DNA of 64,000 nucleotides, taken from CAYXDO01 sp964463485. GTDB taxonomy: Bacteria > Myxococcota > Kuafuiibacteriia > Kuafuiibacteriales > Kuafuiibacteriaceae. Below the pieces are notes generated by a model that was not told the origin of the DNA, ran no database searches, and was given only the letters and a program-made list of their open reading frames with translations. The position numbers and the translations under genes were made by a program. The stretch spans positions 1 to 64,000 of the forward strand of contig CAYXDO010000005.1 of assembly GCA_964463485.1 (NCBI GenBank), in the 5' to 3' direction. Below, one piece after another: positions 1 through 8,295 of the stretch. Each line of letters starts with the position of its first letter. The first letter of the stretch is position 1.

Positions 1-49
1 ACGCCAGCCCCGCCTTGTCGATCTTCTATGGTACCGGCTAGGCCGGGTT

Positions 50-664
50 ATGAAGTGTCGCATGGCATCGATCGGACGCGGCAATCCAGTCCTCGATCTC
101 GCGAGGCAACACATCGAACACGCCAAGCTCGACCAGGCCCAGGCGATCACGATCGATCGTCACAGCCTCAAGGGCTCGCACGGTCCGGCGGAGTCGGCGC
201 AGGCGCAGGAGCAAAACGCGCGGGATGTGAGGAACGCCGTTCGAGCGCTGCGCCGAGACGGGTTCGAGGTGAGTTGGTCCAAAGCGACGGGCCCGACCGG
301 TATCCACACGATCCACGTGTCCTGGCAGAAGTCCGAAGCCGATGGGATGCCCGTCAACGCGGCGAGCCTGGGCCGCAGACTCGCTTCGAAGCCAAATCCC
401 GTGCTCGACCTCGCCACGCAAGCCATTGCGCACGCCAAGCTCGACCAACTCCTCGAGACCAGCATTGAACGGCACAGCCTCAAGGGCTCTCGCGGACCCA
501 AAGACTCCGCGGCCACACAGTCCAAGAACCTCGAAGACGTGAAGAACGCCGTGGCCGCTTTAGAGGAGCAAGGATACCAGGTGGCCTGGCAGCGTGCCAA
601 AGGTCCGACTGGGATTCATCGAGTCGATATTTCCTGGTTCCCTCAGGACGCCGTCACGGCGTGA
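50..664 (+). CDS. Hypothetical protein made of two tandem 81-residue repeats
   Basis: I do not recognise this family. The 204-residue protein is almost entirely two copies of one module, residues 12-92 and 116-196, which align without gaps at 48 of 81 identical positions. Shared blocks are NPVLDLA, HAKLDQ, RHSLKGS and GPTGIH followed by SW. A 23-residue linker joins them. There is no signal peptide or membrane segment, so it is probably cytosolic. The ATG at 62 (MASIG) is an alternative start to the ATG at 50. The upstream neighbour is outside the window, and the next gene lies on the other strand. The clean duplication suggests a recent internal gene fusion. Function unknown. Confidence 0.7.
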   Translation: MKCRMASIGRGNPVLDLARQHIEHAKLDQAQAITIDRHSLKGSHGPAESAQAQEQNARDVRNAVRALRRDGFEVSWSKATGPTGIHTIHVSWQKSEADGMPVNAASLGRRLASKPNPVLDLATQAIAHAKLDQLLETSIERHSLKGSRGPKDSAATQSKNLEDVKNAVAALEEQGYQVAWQRAKGPTGIHRVDISWFPQDAVTA

Positions 665-770
665 CCTTCGAGAATCAGGTCGACCAGCGCCCCGTCCGCG
701 TCAGGCACTTCGAGGTGCACGGATGGTTTCTCGAATTACTGAGTAAGAGTGCACTCATGCCAAAGTCAGG

Positions 771-1493
771 TCAGACCACGAGGATCGGACAACTCAACTT
801 GGCGCGAAGTTGCGAGAGAAGTCTTCGTCGGGGCTCGTAGGCTACTTCTTCGGCATCCCCAGCCGAAGGGACCTGGATGACTACGAGGCGAGCTCGGGAT
901 CGAGCAATGAGCTCGGCCATCGCGGCCTCGGGGGCCCGGCCGAGTTGCGCACGAGGAAATGACTTTTGGAGCCGCGCGGCGGTCTCGAGCCCCGATTCGG
1001 TCGCGAGGAACTGGAGCGGCTGAGCTCCGAGTTGGGAGGCGATCTGTGCGAGGGCAGAGTCTTCGGGTCCGAGCACCAGGAGGACGGTTGGGTTGGCGAG
1101 CTCGGCGCGCTGATCACGCGGAGCGCGTCGGGCTCGACCCATGACCAGGACCGTCTGGGGGGACCGGGACAGAAGGGATGCGTCGCGCCGGCCGCGCTCC
1201 ACCCGGAAGGTGACGGCGACGCGCAGGGGATGGGCGGCTCGGGTGAGTGCGCGCTCGGCGTCGCCGGCGGCGACGCGGAAGGCTCGCTGCACGTCCGAAG
1301 GTAAGAGGGCTCGCGCGACGCCGGACCCGTGAACGACTTGAGCGAACGGGAGCGCGGCGGTTCGGACGAGATCCTCGTCCTCGAAAAACACACCTTCGAG
1401 CTCGGCGCCAAGTTGTCGCGCGAGCTCGACCGCGTCGTCCGCGTCGCTCGACGCCACGAGGTCATAGAGGACCAAGATTCGGCGAGTCGTCAT
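771..1493 (-). CDS. Universal stress protein-like (UspA fold) protein
   Basis: This 240-residue protein starts with a beta strand and helix typical of the Usp/nucleotide-binding alpha-beta fold (RRILVLYDLVASSDADDAVELARQLGAELEGVF). It ends with a second half in which a hydrophobic strand (LVVIQV) is followed by a positively charged stretch and a final strand (CPILVV), as in tandem Usp domains. Sequence similarity to the family is weak. The ATG overlaps the stop codon of the Lon-like protease gene by four bases (ATGA, 1490-1493), so the two are probably co-transcribed and translationally coupled. That context fits a protein-stress role, but this is inference. Confidence 0.6.
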   Translation of the reverse strand: MTTRRILVLYDLVASSDADDAVELARQLGAELEGVFFEDEDLVRTAALPFAQVVHGSGVARALLPSDVQRAFRVAAGDAERALTRAAHPLRVAVTFRVERGRRDASLLSRSPQTVLVMGRARRAPRDQRAELANPTVLLVLGPEDSALAQIASQLGAQPLQFLATESGLETAARLQKSFPRAQLGRAPEAAMAELIARSRARLVVIQVPSAGDAEEVAYEPRRRLLSQLRAKLSCPILVV

Positions 1494-3901
1494 GACTCTT
1501 CTCGTTGTCTCGCGAGCTCCCGCTCCACGCTGCGCTGAAAAGCCGCTCCCACCTTCGACAGCTCCTCGAGCGACTTCACGAGTCGTCCGTTCACGGAGTC
1601 TTTGGGGTAGCGACCTTCATCGTCGCGAGCGCCGGCCTCGACGCCGGTGAGAATTTCTATGGCGTCGTCGACGGTGGAAATCGGGAGGATCTTGAATTTC
1701 CCAGACTCACACGCCCGAGCGATCTCAGCCTTCACCATCAGATTTCGGACATTGGTCGCGGGGATGAGCACGCCGTGCGTTCCGTCCAGACCGCGAGACT
1801 CACAGAGGTCGAAGAACCCCTCGATCTTCTCGTTCACGCCCCCAATGGCTTGCGCTCGTCCCTGTTGATCGACGGATCCAGTCATGGCGAAGCTCTGGAG
1901 AATGGGGATTTCGGCGATCGAAGAAATCAGCGCGCAGAGCTCGGCCATCGAAGCCGAGTCACCTTCGATCCCGCCGTAGGATTGCTCGAAGACCAAGCTC
2001 GCCGAGAAAGCGAGGGGCACTTTCTTGCCGAACCGGGTCGCGAAGAAGTTCGACACGATGAGCACTCCCTTCGAGTGAAGGGGTCCGCCGAGCTCGACCT
2101 CTCGCTCGATGTCCATGATACCTTTGCTTCCCACACGTGCGGTCGCGGTGACTCGCGAGGGTCTTCCGAAGAGGAAGCCTCCGACCGAGATGACGGAGAG
2201 CGCGTTGACTTGTCCCACCGTCGACCCAGCCGTCTCGATTCGGAGCGTCTCTTCGAGGATGAGTTGCTTGGAGCGGTCGCGAATGCGGTCGTGGCGGCGG
2301 ATCCAGGCAGCGAGGGCCTGTTCGACGTCGGGCGCCTCGATGGTGGGGCACTCACGACGTCGAGCGAAGTAGGCGGCCTCCTGAACGAGGTCGCTGAGGT
2401 CACGAACGTTGGTGCTGAGTCGGTGGGCGTCGCCCGACTGGCGGGCGGCGTGCTCGATGAGTCTGGCGATGGCGCTCCGATCGAGCGGAGGGCTCCCGGT
2501 GGTCGCGGAAACGCCCGCGATGAGTCGGGCGAGCTCGGTGGTGGAGCCCTCCGTGCGGGGGACGTCGTCTTCGAAGTCGGCGACGACTTTGAAGAGGTCG
2601 GCGACCTCCGAATCGTAATGAGCGAGGAGGTAATACAGGAATCGGTCACCGACCACGGCGACTTTGACGTCGAGCGGGATGGGTTCGGGGTCCATGGTCT
2701 GCGAGGTCGACAGACCGAGCATGACGCCGAGTCCTTCGATGCGGACCTGGTGGGCGAAGAGACTTCGCTTCAGCACGGACCAAGCTCCCGGCTCGACGAG
2801 CACCTTGCGGAGGTCGATGATGAGATAGCCCCCGTTGGCCTGGTGAAGCGCACCTGGTTTGATGAGTGTGAAGTCGCTGACCAAGTTGCCGAGGTGAGCG
2901 CGGTGCTCGATGCGTCCGACCAATCGATCGACACGAGGCAAGTCTTCGTATTGGACGGGCGCGCCCGAGAGTCCCGCGCGGTCCACGATCACGTTGACTC
3001 GATATCTCTCGCCGCCGCGCCCATCGCCGGGTCCCTTTTCGTCCTTTTTTCGAAAGTCACCGGCGTTCTCCACGACGTCTTTTTGCACGCGGTCGAGGTA
3101 GGCGCAGACGTCGGGTAGATCGCACCATTTGCTCAGCAACGCTTCGAGGGTGGACTCGACGACGCTGTGCGTGACCTCGCGCTCCAGGTTTCGAAGCTGC
3201 TCGCGGGCGTCCTGAGCCCATTTGGGAGCCTGACGGAGCTTCGTACGCAGGTCGGCCTGAAGCTCCTTGATGGCCACTTCGATCTCTTTTTTCCGGTCGT
3301 CGGCGAGCTTTTCGAACTCGTCTGGGCCGATGACTTGGGAGTCCTGGATGGGAGCGAAAACGACGCCGTTCGGCATTTGGAGCATCGCGATGCCACGAGC
3401 TTCCGCGCGTTCTTGAGTCTCCTTGAACACGGAGGCTTGGTGCTCCTCGAGCTGCGCTTCGATCTCGCGGACGCGGGACCGATACTCATCCGACTCGAAG
3501 GCCGACGGGATGGCCGCCTCCAAGTCCTCGACGAGTCGCTTCATGTCGGAGGCGAGCTGCTTTCCGCGTCCGGCCGGGAGGGACAGCGCGCGAGGCGTCC
3601 TTGGATCTTCGAAGTCGTGGACGTAACACCAGTCCGGCGGAGTGGGTGCTTTGGCTGCTGCCGCTTCGAAGATGCCGCGCACGAGGCCGTGCTTGCCTGC
3701 TCCGCTCTCGCCGACCACGAACAGGTTGAACCCATCTCGTCGCATCGAGACGGCAAACTCGATGGCCTCGACGGCGCGGGCTTGACCGAGCGGGCGATGA
3801 ATGGGGTCGAGCTCCCCGGTGTGCTCCGCCGGAATCGACTGGGGCTCGCAGCGGAAGCGGAGTTGCTCGGGTCGGAGAGGCTCGAAGATTCGCCTGGCCA
3901 C
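1490..3901 (-). CDS. Lon-like ATP-dependent protease (AAA_32/LonB-type)
   Basis: Predicted soluble ATP-dependent serine protease of the Lon C-terminal domain class that lacks the classical Lon N-domain. From the chosen start, residues 64-71 are the P-loop GESGAGKH (His where Ser/Thr is usual). The C-terminal third carries the Ser-Lys dyad: Ser in GDSASMAE and Lys in GGVNEKIEGFF. The frame stays open to an ATG at 4015, but the extra 38 residues do not look like family sequence and the 4015 start sits inside a perfect inverted repeat. The GTG at 3901 has AAGG four bases upstream and begins just before EPLRPEQL, where relatives normally begin. It overlaps the downstream Usp-like gene by ATGA and diverges from hipBA. 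Confidence 0.85.
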   Translation of the reverse strand: MARRIFEPLRPEQLRFRCEPQSIPAEHTGELDPIHRPLGQARAVEAIEFAVSMRRDGFNLFVVGESGAGKHGLVRGIFEAAAAKAPTPPDWCYVHDFEDPRTPRALSLPAGRGKQLASDMKRLVEDLEAAIPSAFESDEYRSRVREIEAQLEEHQASVFKETQERAEARGIAMLQMPNGVVFAPIQDSQVIGPDEFEKLADDRKKEIEVAIKELQADLRTKLRQAPKWAQDAREQLRNLEREVTHSVVESTLEALLSKWCDLPDVCAYLDRVQKDVVENAGDFRKKDEKGPGDGRGGERYRVNVIVDRAGLSGAPVQYEDLPRVDRLVGRIEHRAHLGNLVSDFTLIKPGALHQANGGYLIIDLRKVLVEPGAWSVLKRSLFAHQVRIEGLGVMLGLSTSQTMDPEPIPLDVKVAVVGDRFLYYLLAHYDSEVADLFKVVADFEDDVPRTEGSTTELARLIAGVSATTGSPPLDRSAIARLIEHAARQSGDAHRLSTNVRDLSDLVQEAAYFARRRECPTIEAPDVEQALAAWIRRHDRIRDRSKQLILEETLRIETAGSTVGQVNALSVISVGGFLFGRPSRVTATARVGSKGIMDIEREVELGGPLHSKGVLIVSNFFATRFGKKVPLAFSASLVFEQSYGGIEGDSASMAELCALISSIAEIPILQSFAMTGSVDQQGRAQAIGGVNEKIEGFFDLCESRGLDGTHGVLIPATNVRNLMVKAEIARACESGKFKILPISTVDDAIEILTGVEAGARDDEGRYPKDSVNGRLVKSLEELSKVGAAFQRSVERELARQREES

Positions 3902-4000
3902 GCTGCCTTCTACCGCGTTCTCGAGGAGGCATGGAATTGTCGCGAGAGGTTCGTCCTCATTTCGGACTACCGCTACGAGCTCCACCGCTAAAAACCCCCT

Positions 4001-4017
4001 CTTTGCCGACGGCAAAG
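4001..4017. promoter_or_regulatory. 17-bp inverted repeat upstream of the Lon-like gene
   Basis: CTTTGCCGACGGCAAAG is a perfect 8-bp inverted repeat around one base. It lies in the divergent region between the Lon-like gene and hipBA and differs in sequence from the TTCCC/GGGAA operators next to it, so it may bind another regulator or lie in the leader of the protease mRNA. No protein is assigned. Confidence 0.4.
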
Positions 4018-4032
4018 CGAGCGAGCGCTCGA

Positions 4033-4046
4033 TTTTCCCTCTCGGG
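4033..4046. promoter_or_regulatory. Putative HipB operator O1 (imperfect)
   Basis: TTCCC-N4-GGGAA with the same half-sites as the two perfect palindromes downstream. The centre (TCTC) is not symmetric. It lies 52 bp before O2, about five helical turns, on the same side of the hipB start. Confidence 0.5.
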
Positions 4047-4084
4047 AATAGAGGGCGTCGCCGGCGGCCGTTGTCGGTCTAGTC

Positions 4085-4098
4085 TTCCCGTACGGGAA
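4085..4098. promoter_or_regulatory. Putative HipB operator O2
   Basis: Perfect 14-bp palindrome TTCCCGTACGGGAA, 49 bp before the identical O3. HipB-type regulators autorepress by binding inverted repeats in their own promoter, so this is the expected position for an operator. The binding protein is inferred. Confidence 0.6.
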
Positions 4099-4133
4099 AA
4101 TTGAAGTTGACGGTGCCGGTAAGAGGTTGGATC

Positions 4134-4147
4134 TTCCCGTACGGGAA
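4134..4147. promoter_or_regulatory. Putative HipB operator O3, abutting the hipB start codon
   Basis: Second perfect copy of TTCCCGTACGGGAA. Its last base is the A of the hipB ATG (4147), so the palindrome covers the place where a ribosome binding site would lie. Either the mRNA is leaderless or the true start is a GTG slightly downstream. Confidence 0.6.
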
Positions 4148-4494
4148 TGGCACCGAAGCAGTCGCCGTACGTGCTCGTGAGAGGAACCAAGACGATCGGT
4201 GAGTTCGTGCGCACCCGCCGAAAGGCGGCGGGCCTTACCCAGGCACAAGCGGCCGGGCTCGCAGGCGTTGGCACTCGGTTTCTGTCCGAGCTGGAGCGCG
4301 GAAAGGAAACGGTCGAGCTCGGACTGGTCCTTCGGGTGCTGGAGCGCTTCGGGCTGGATCTGGCGATAGCCCCTCGCGGGATTTTGGGCGGACGCGGAAC
4401 ATCGATTGTCTCAGCGTCGGAGTCCGCGTCGGAGCGGCCACCGGCAGAAGCGGCGCGTCACCAAACTCGCTCCGAGGGCGTGGCGAGAAAGTGA
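4147..4494 (+). CDS. hipB: HipB-like XRE-family antitoxin/repressor
   Basis: A 115-residue protein with an N-terminal Cro/C1-type helix-turn-helix (about residues 15-70: TIGEFVRTRRKAAGLTQAQA, then AGVGTRFLSELERGK). This is characteristic of HipB partners of HipA kinases. It is longer than E. coli HipB (88 residues), with a polar, probably disordered tail after residue 80. It is followed 12 bases later by hipA in the same reading frame. Three TTCCC/GGGAA inverted repeats about 50 bp apart lie upstream, consistent with autoregulation. The ATG has no separate Shine-Dalgarno because O3 directly abuts it. Confidence 0.85.
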   Translation: MAPKQSPYVLVRGTKTIGEFVRTRRKAAGLTQAQAAGLAGVGTRFLSELERGKETVELGLVLRVLERFGLDLAIAPRGILGGRGTSIVSASESASERPPAEAARHQTRSEGVARK

Positions 4495-4506
4495 GCACGA
4501 ACCGTC

Positions 4507-5745
4507 TTGTCTGAGCCGCCGCTGATCGTGTTTTTCGGGACCCGTGAGGTTGGCAGACTTACGTGTGATCCGCTGACGTTCGTCTACGAGCAAGCATGGC
4601 TCGAGACAGAGGATCGTTTTCCGATTTCGGTGGCGCTTCCCCTTTCGACGGAGATTTTCGGAGATGCTCCGGTGCGCGCCTTTTTCTTCAACCTGCTTCC
4701 GGAAGGGAACGTTCGTCGCCGTCTTTGCGCTCGCCTTGGGATTTCCGAAGGGAACGACTACCGTTTGTTGACCGAGATCGGAGGTGAGTGTGCAGGCGCA
4801 CTTTCGGTAGCGAAGTCAGCCAAGCCGGAGGAGGCGAGTGAGTATCTCCCGCTCTCGGACGAGGAGCTCACGAAGCGGATCGCAAGAGGAGGGGCGCTCG
4901 TGTCGGCGGCTGGTGAGGAAGGAGTGCGGCTGTCTCTCGCGGGCGCGCAAGACAAGCTCCCGGTGTATCTCCAAGGTGAGGAGATGTACTTGCCCAAGGG
5001 GGCGGGGCCGAGCAACCACATTCTCAAGCTCGACAGCCGGGACTTCAAGCAGTTACCGGTGAACGAAGTCATGATACTTCGACTCGCGGAAGCGTCGGGG
5101 CTCCCGACCGTTCGCGCCAGGCTGCGGCGCCTTGGACGGTCGATGGCCGCGCTGATCGAGCGTTTTGACCGAAAGCGGAACGGAGTCATCGCGCGACTTC
5201 ACCAGGAGGATTTCTGTCAGGCGTTGGGCGTTCCTGCGGAGCGTAAGTACGAGGCCGAAGGAGGACCCCGCTTCGCGGAGTGCGTCGAGCTCCTGCGCGC
5301 CCATTCGATCAGCCCGCTCGAAGACGTGCACTCACTGACTCGGTGGCAGCTCTTCAATGTCGCGGTGGGGAACGCCGCCGGGCATGCGAAAAACCTAGCG
5401 CTGCTCCACGGGCCCGGGGGGACCAGGTTGGCGCCCTTCTACGACCTCGTCTCGACCCGAGCCTACCCGCGGGTCGAAGGGAGGCTGGCCATGTCCGTCG
5501 GCGGGAATTTCAATCCCGATACCCTGCAGAGAAAGAATTGGGCTCGGTTTGCCGCCGACCTGGGCGTCGGCGATCGATATGTTCGAGCGCTTGGGTGCGA
5601 GCTCGCGGACTCACTTCAGGCTGCCATCGACCCGACGCTTCGGAGCTTGGAGGCAGAGTATGGTCGCAAAGATTTCCTGCGGTCGGCAGTCGTCCCGATC
5701 GTCCGAAGGTCGACCAAGCGGCTGCTGGCTTCTCTCGAGCGCTGA
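4507..5745 (+). CDS. hipA: HipA-like Ser/Thr kinase toxin lacking the catalytic Asp
   Basis: A 412-residue HipA-family protein. It has the N-terminal couple domain (FFGTREVGRL, then LPLSTEIFGDAPVRAFFFNLLPEG), the glycine-rich loop SLAGAQDKLPVYL and the PFYDLVST metal-binding motif. HipA kinases phosphorylate translation factors such as glutamyl-tRNA synthetase. The catalytic loop, normally G-x-x-D-G-H-A-K-N, reads GNAAGHAKN here: residue 291 is Ala (GCC at 5377) where E. coli HipA has Asp309. One base change from GAC would explain it. The start is TTG at 4507, the only reasonable start after the hipB stop; GTG at 4528 is an alternative. The protein may be a pseudokinase. Confidence 0.88.
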   Translation: MSEPPLIVFFGTREVGRLTCDPLTFVYEQAWLETEDRFPISVALPLSTEIFGDAPVRAFFFNLLPEGNVRRRLCARLGISEGNDYRLLTEIGGECAGALSVAKSAKPEEASEYLPLSDEELTKRIARGGALVSAAGEEGVRLSLAGAQDKLPVYLQGEEMYLPKGAGPSNHILKLDSRDFKQLPVNEVMILRLAEASGLPTVRARLRRLGRSMAALIERFDRKRNGVIARLHQEDFCQALGVPAERKYEAEGGPRFAECVELLRAHSISPLEDVHSLTRWQLFNVAVGNAAGHAKNLALLHGPGGTRLAPFYDLVSTRAYPRVEGRLAMSVGGNFNPDTLQRKNWARFAADLGVGDRYVRALGCELADSLQAAIDPTLRSLEAEYGRKDFLRSAVVPIVRRSTKRLLASLER

Positions 5746-5756
5746 ATGCCGAATCG

Positions 5757-5774
5757 GGACGGTCAGCTCCGTCC
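5757..5774. terminator. Short hairpin between convergent hipA and znuB
   Basis: GGACGG and CCGTCC form a 6-bp stem with a 6-base loop in the 122-bp gap between two convergent genes. There is no T-run, so termination activity is uncertain. Confidence 0.25.
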
Positions 5775-5867
5775 TCGTACTCATCGCTCCCCAGGGCCTT
5801 CGGTCGAGTTGCGGTGAACCGCGGCGAGCGATGCGAGCCTGCGCCGGTTGCAGCCGGTCGCGCTAGG

Positions 5868-6740
5868 TCAGCGGCGGCGGAAGATCGCGGTCAGGAGAGT
5901 GAGGGCAAAGAACGCGGTCATCACGAGGACGACGGCGCCTCCCGTGGGCACGGGGGAGATCGAAGAGATGAATATCCCGATGACTCCGGAGACCCATGCG
6001 ACGAGGATGCTGATGACGACGGTCGAACGTACGTTGCGAGCCACGTTGCGCGCGGCGGCGGCAGGCACGATCACGAACGCTTCGACGAGCAGCGCGCCTA
6101 TGATCTTGATGCTGACGACGATCGAAATCGTGAGGAGGAGGACGAACAGGTAGTCGAGCATGGCGGTGCGTGCGCCTTTTGCGTAGGCGAGCTCCGACGA
6201 GACGCTGTCGAGGAGGAGATCGTTGTAGGACCAGCCGATCACGAGGCCTACGATCGCGCCGCCGGCCGCGAGGATGGCGAGGTCGAGGTCGGTGACGGTG
6301 AGGAGGCTTCCGAACATGACGCCTTCGATTTGGTGAATGTTGAAGCTCCGAGTCACGGCCACGAGGAGGGTGATTCCAAGACCGAGACTGCCGGCGAGGA
6401 AGACGCCGATCAGCGTGTCCGAGGGGAGCTGGGTGTGGCGTTTGGCGAAAGTCATCCAGAGACCGGCGAGCACGCAGAATCCAAAGAGCGCGAAGTGGGG
6501 ACCGGTGATGGACTCACCGAGCAAGATGCCGATGGCCACGCCGGTCAGGGACGCGTGGCCGAGGGCGGCCGAGAGGAACGCGAGTCGGCGTGCGCTGACG
6601 AGGTGGCTGAGTCCGCCGAGCAGGGGTCCGATGAGGAGGATCGCGAGGAGGCCTCGGACCAGGAAGACGTACCCAAAGGCTTCGGGGAGGAGTCCGCGTT
6701 CGGCGAGGCCGGCGAAGGTCCGAGCGATGGACTCGATCAT
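5868..6740 (-). CDS. znuB: Zinc/manganese ABC transporter permease (ABC-3 family)
   Basis: A 290-residue inner-membrane protein with about eight hydrophobic helices and the ABC-3 family pattern: SARRLAFLSAALGHASLTGVA near residue 60 and IKIIGALLVEAFVIVPAAAARN in the second half. It forms the membrane channel of a metal uptake transporter with the ATPase and binding protein encoded just upstream. Its ATG overlaps the ATPase stop by four bases (6737-6740). The symbol is by family role; zinc versus manganese cannot be told from sequence alone. Confidence 0.88.
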   Translation of the reverse strand: MIESIARTFAGLAERGLLPEAFGYVFLVRGLLAILLIGPLLGGLSHLVSARRLAFLSAALGHASLTGVAIGILLGESITGPHFALFGFCVLAGLWMTFAKRHTQLPSDTLIGVFLAGSLGLGITLLVAVTRSFNIHQIEGVMFGSLLTVTDLDLAILAAGGAIVGLVIGWSYNDLLLDSVSSELAYAKGARTAMLDYLFVLLLTISIVVSIKIIGALLVEAFVIVPAAAARNVARNVRSTVVISILVAWVSGVIGIFISSISPVPTGGAVVLVMTAFFALTLLTAIFRRR

Positions 6741-7375
6741 GGGGAGGGTCCGAGCTGAGTGATCGTGTCGGCGAGCCGGGCGACCTGTTCGGAGTCATGA
6801 CTCACCAGCAGGGTGGTGACTCCGTTCTGTTTGGCCTCGACGAGGATGTCGTCCAGATCGGACCCGGAGGACTCGTCGAGTCCGGCGGAGGGTTCGTCGA
6901 GGACGAGCAGCTCGGGGAGGGGTTCGAGCGCGTGAGCGAGGAGGACTCGCTGTAGCTCGCCTCCGGAGAGGCTGGCGAGGGGCTTTTTCTCCGAGTGCGA
7001 CAGGCCGACTTTGGCGAGGGCGAGGGCGATGCGGGCTTTGGTAGTGGGCAACGTGGCGAGGCAGACCGGGAGGCGTTGCCGAGACGTCGCGAGGAAGTCT
7101 TCGACGGTCAAAGGGATCGTGCGGTCGACGGCGAGTCGCTGAGGGACGTAGCCGATGCGCCCGCCGCGCTCGAAGTGAAAACGAACTCGTCCTTCGAAAG
7201 GAATCATGCCGAGGATGGCGAGGACGAGGGTCGACTTACCCGCGCCGTTGGGACCGACGACGGCGTGCAGGGTTCCGCGCCCCACAGCGAGGTCGAGTGC
7301 CTTCAACACTTCGAACGCGCCCCGTCTCGCGATGAGGTTCGAGACCTCGAGCAGGCTGTCGGAGCTCGGGGTCAT
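6737..7375 (-). CDS. znuC: Zinc/manganese ABC transporter ATP-binding protein
   Basis: A 212-residue ABC ATPase with all motifs: Walker A GPNGAGKST, signature LSGGELQRV, Walker B LLVLDEPSAGLD and switch His in LLVSHDSEQV. It powers metal import through the neighbouring ABC-3 permease. It overlaps both neighbours by ATGA (7372-7375 and 6737-6740), so the operon is tightly coupled. It is shorter than E. coli ZnuC (251) and ends soon after the H-loop helix, without the C-terminal extension. Confidence 0.9.
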   Translation of the reverse strand: MTPSSDSLLEVSNLIARRGAFEVLKALDLAVGRGTLHAVVGPNGAGKSTLVLAILGMIPFEGRVRFHFERGGRIGYVPQRLAVDRTIPLTVEDFLATSRQRLPVCLATLPTTKARIALALAKVGLSHSEKKPLASLSGGELQRVLLAHALEPLPELLVLDEPSAGLDESSGSDLDDILVEAKQNGVTTLLVSHDSEQVARLADTITQLGPSP

Positions 7376-8295
7376 TTGCGGGCAGGTGTGGGCGAGGTCT
7401 TCGTGAGGGCTTCGGCCATTCGTTCTACGTTGGACAACATTTCCCTCTCGAATTTTTCGGCGGTGTATTCACCCGACGCGATGTGAGTGATTTGGTAGAT
7501 CTGCGCTCCCGCCTCGAAGCGCAGGACGTTCCGCATGGGTTCGGGAAAAGCGTCTTCGGCGAAAACGACGGTGACTTTCTCTCGTTTCAGGGTGGCCACG
7601 AGGTCCTTGAGCTCCTGCGCGGACGGGAGGAGTCCATGGCTAGGTTGCACGACCGCGGCGACTTCGAGCCCAAACTCCTGCATGAGGTACGCATAGCCGT
7701 CGTGCACGGCGGCGACTCGACTGATGGGGGCGTCGGCGAGCTGAGTTGCCGCTTTGGCTTTGATCGCGCGTAGTCGGCGCGCGTAGTCGGCGGCGTTTTT
7801 CTGGAGCTTCTCCGAGAGGTCGGGTCGAAGCGCGGACAGGGATTTGGCGATGGCGTAGGTCTGCTGAATGGCGTTGGTGAAGGAGATGAAGGTGTGAGAG
7901 TTGACGGACTCTCCGTGGGCGCCTCGCATCATCGGCGCGCCGTCGTTGGGGCGGATGATCGTCAGCTTCGTGTTTCCGGAGGCCTCGATCATCTTCGTGA
8001 TGAAGTCGTCGTGGCCGACGCCGTTGATGACGATGGCGTCGAGGTCGCGGAGCTTCGCGACGTCTTCGGGACGAGGCTGATAGTCTCCGGCGTCGATGTC
8101 GGCAGGGAGGATGCTTCGCACGTCGATGGGTGCGCCTACCGTGACATTTTTCGTCCATGAGTAGTAGGGGTGGAGGGTGACACCGACTTTGAGCGGCGGG
8201 GGGGTTGCCGCAGCGACGCTGGCGGAAGTCACGGCGGCGAGGGTGAGGAGTTGGATGGCCTTTGCCGCAATCCGCGAGCGCGTATACGTCTTCAT
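7372..8295 (-). CDS. znuA: Zinc/manganese ABC transporter substrate-binding protein
   Basis: A 307-residue cluster A-I metal-binding protein with a cleavable signal peptide (hydrophobic LLTLAAVTSASVAAA, cleavage near residue 30). Likely metal ligands are His in TLHPYYSW, His in GVGHDDF, His in AVHDGYAYL and an acid in FAEDAFPEP. There is no His-rich loop of the classical ZnuA type, so manganese remains possible. The periplasmic protein delivers metal to the permease. ATGA overlaps join it to the gene upstream (8292-8295) and to the ATPase downstream. Confidence 0.88.
   Translation of the reverse strand: MKTYTRSRIAAKAIQLLTLAAVTSASVAAATPPPLKVGVTLHPYYSWTKNVTVGAPIDVRSILPADIDAGDYQPRPEDVAKLRDLDAIVINGVGHDDFITKMIEASGNTKLTIIRPNDGAPMMRGAHGESVNSHTFISFTNAIQQTYAIAKSLSALRPDLSEKLQKNAADYARRLRAIKAKAATQLADAPISRVAAVHDGYAYLMQEFGLEVAAVVQPSHGLLPSAQELKDLVATLKREKVTVVFAEDAFPEPMRNVLRFEAGAQIYQITHIASGEYTAEKFEREMLSNVERMAEALTKTSPTPARK

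Noticed and set aside
1505..3118. 537-codon frame antisense to the Lon-like protease
   Set aside because: Low-complexity acidic product, no ribosome site, and the protease motifs on the other strand are clear.
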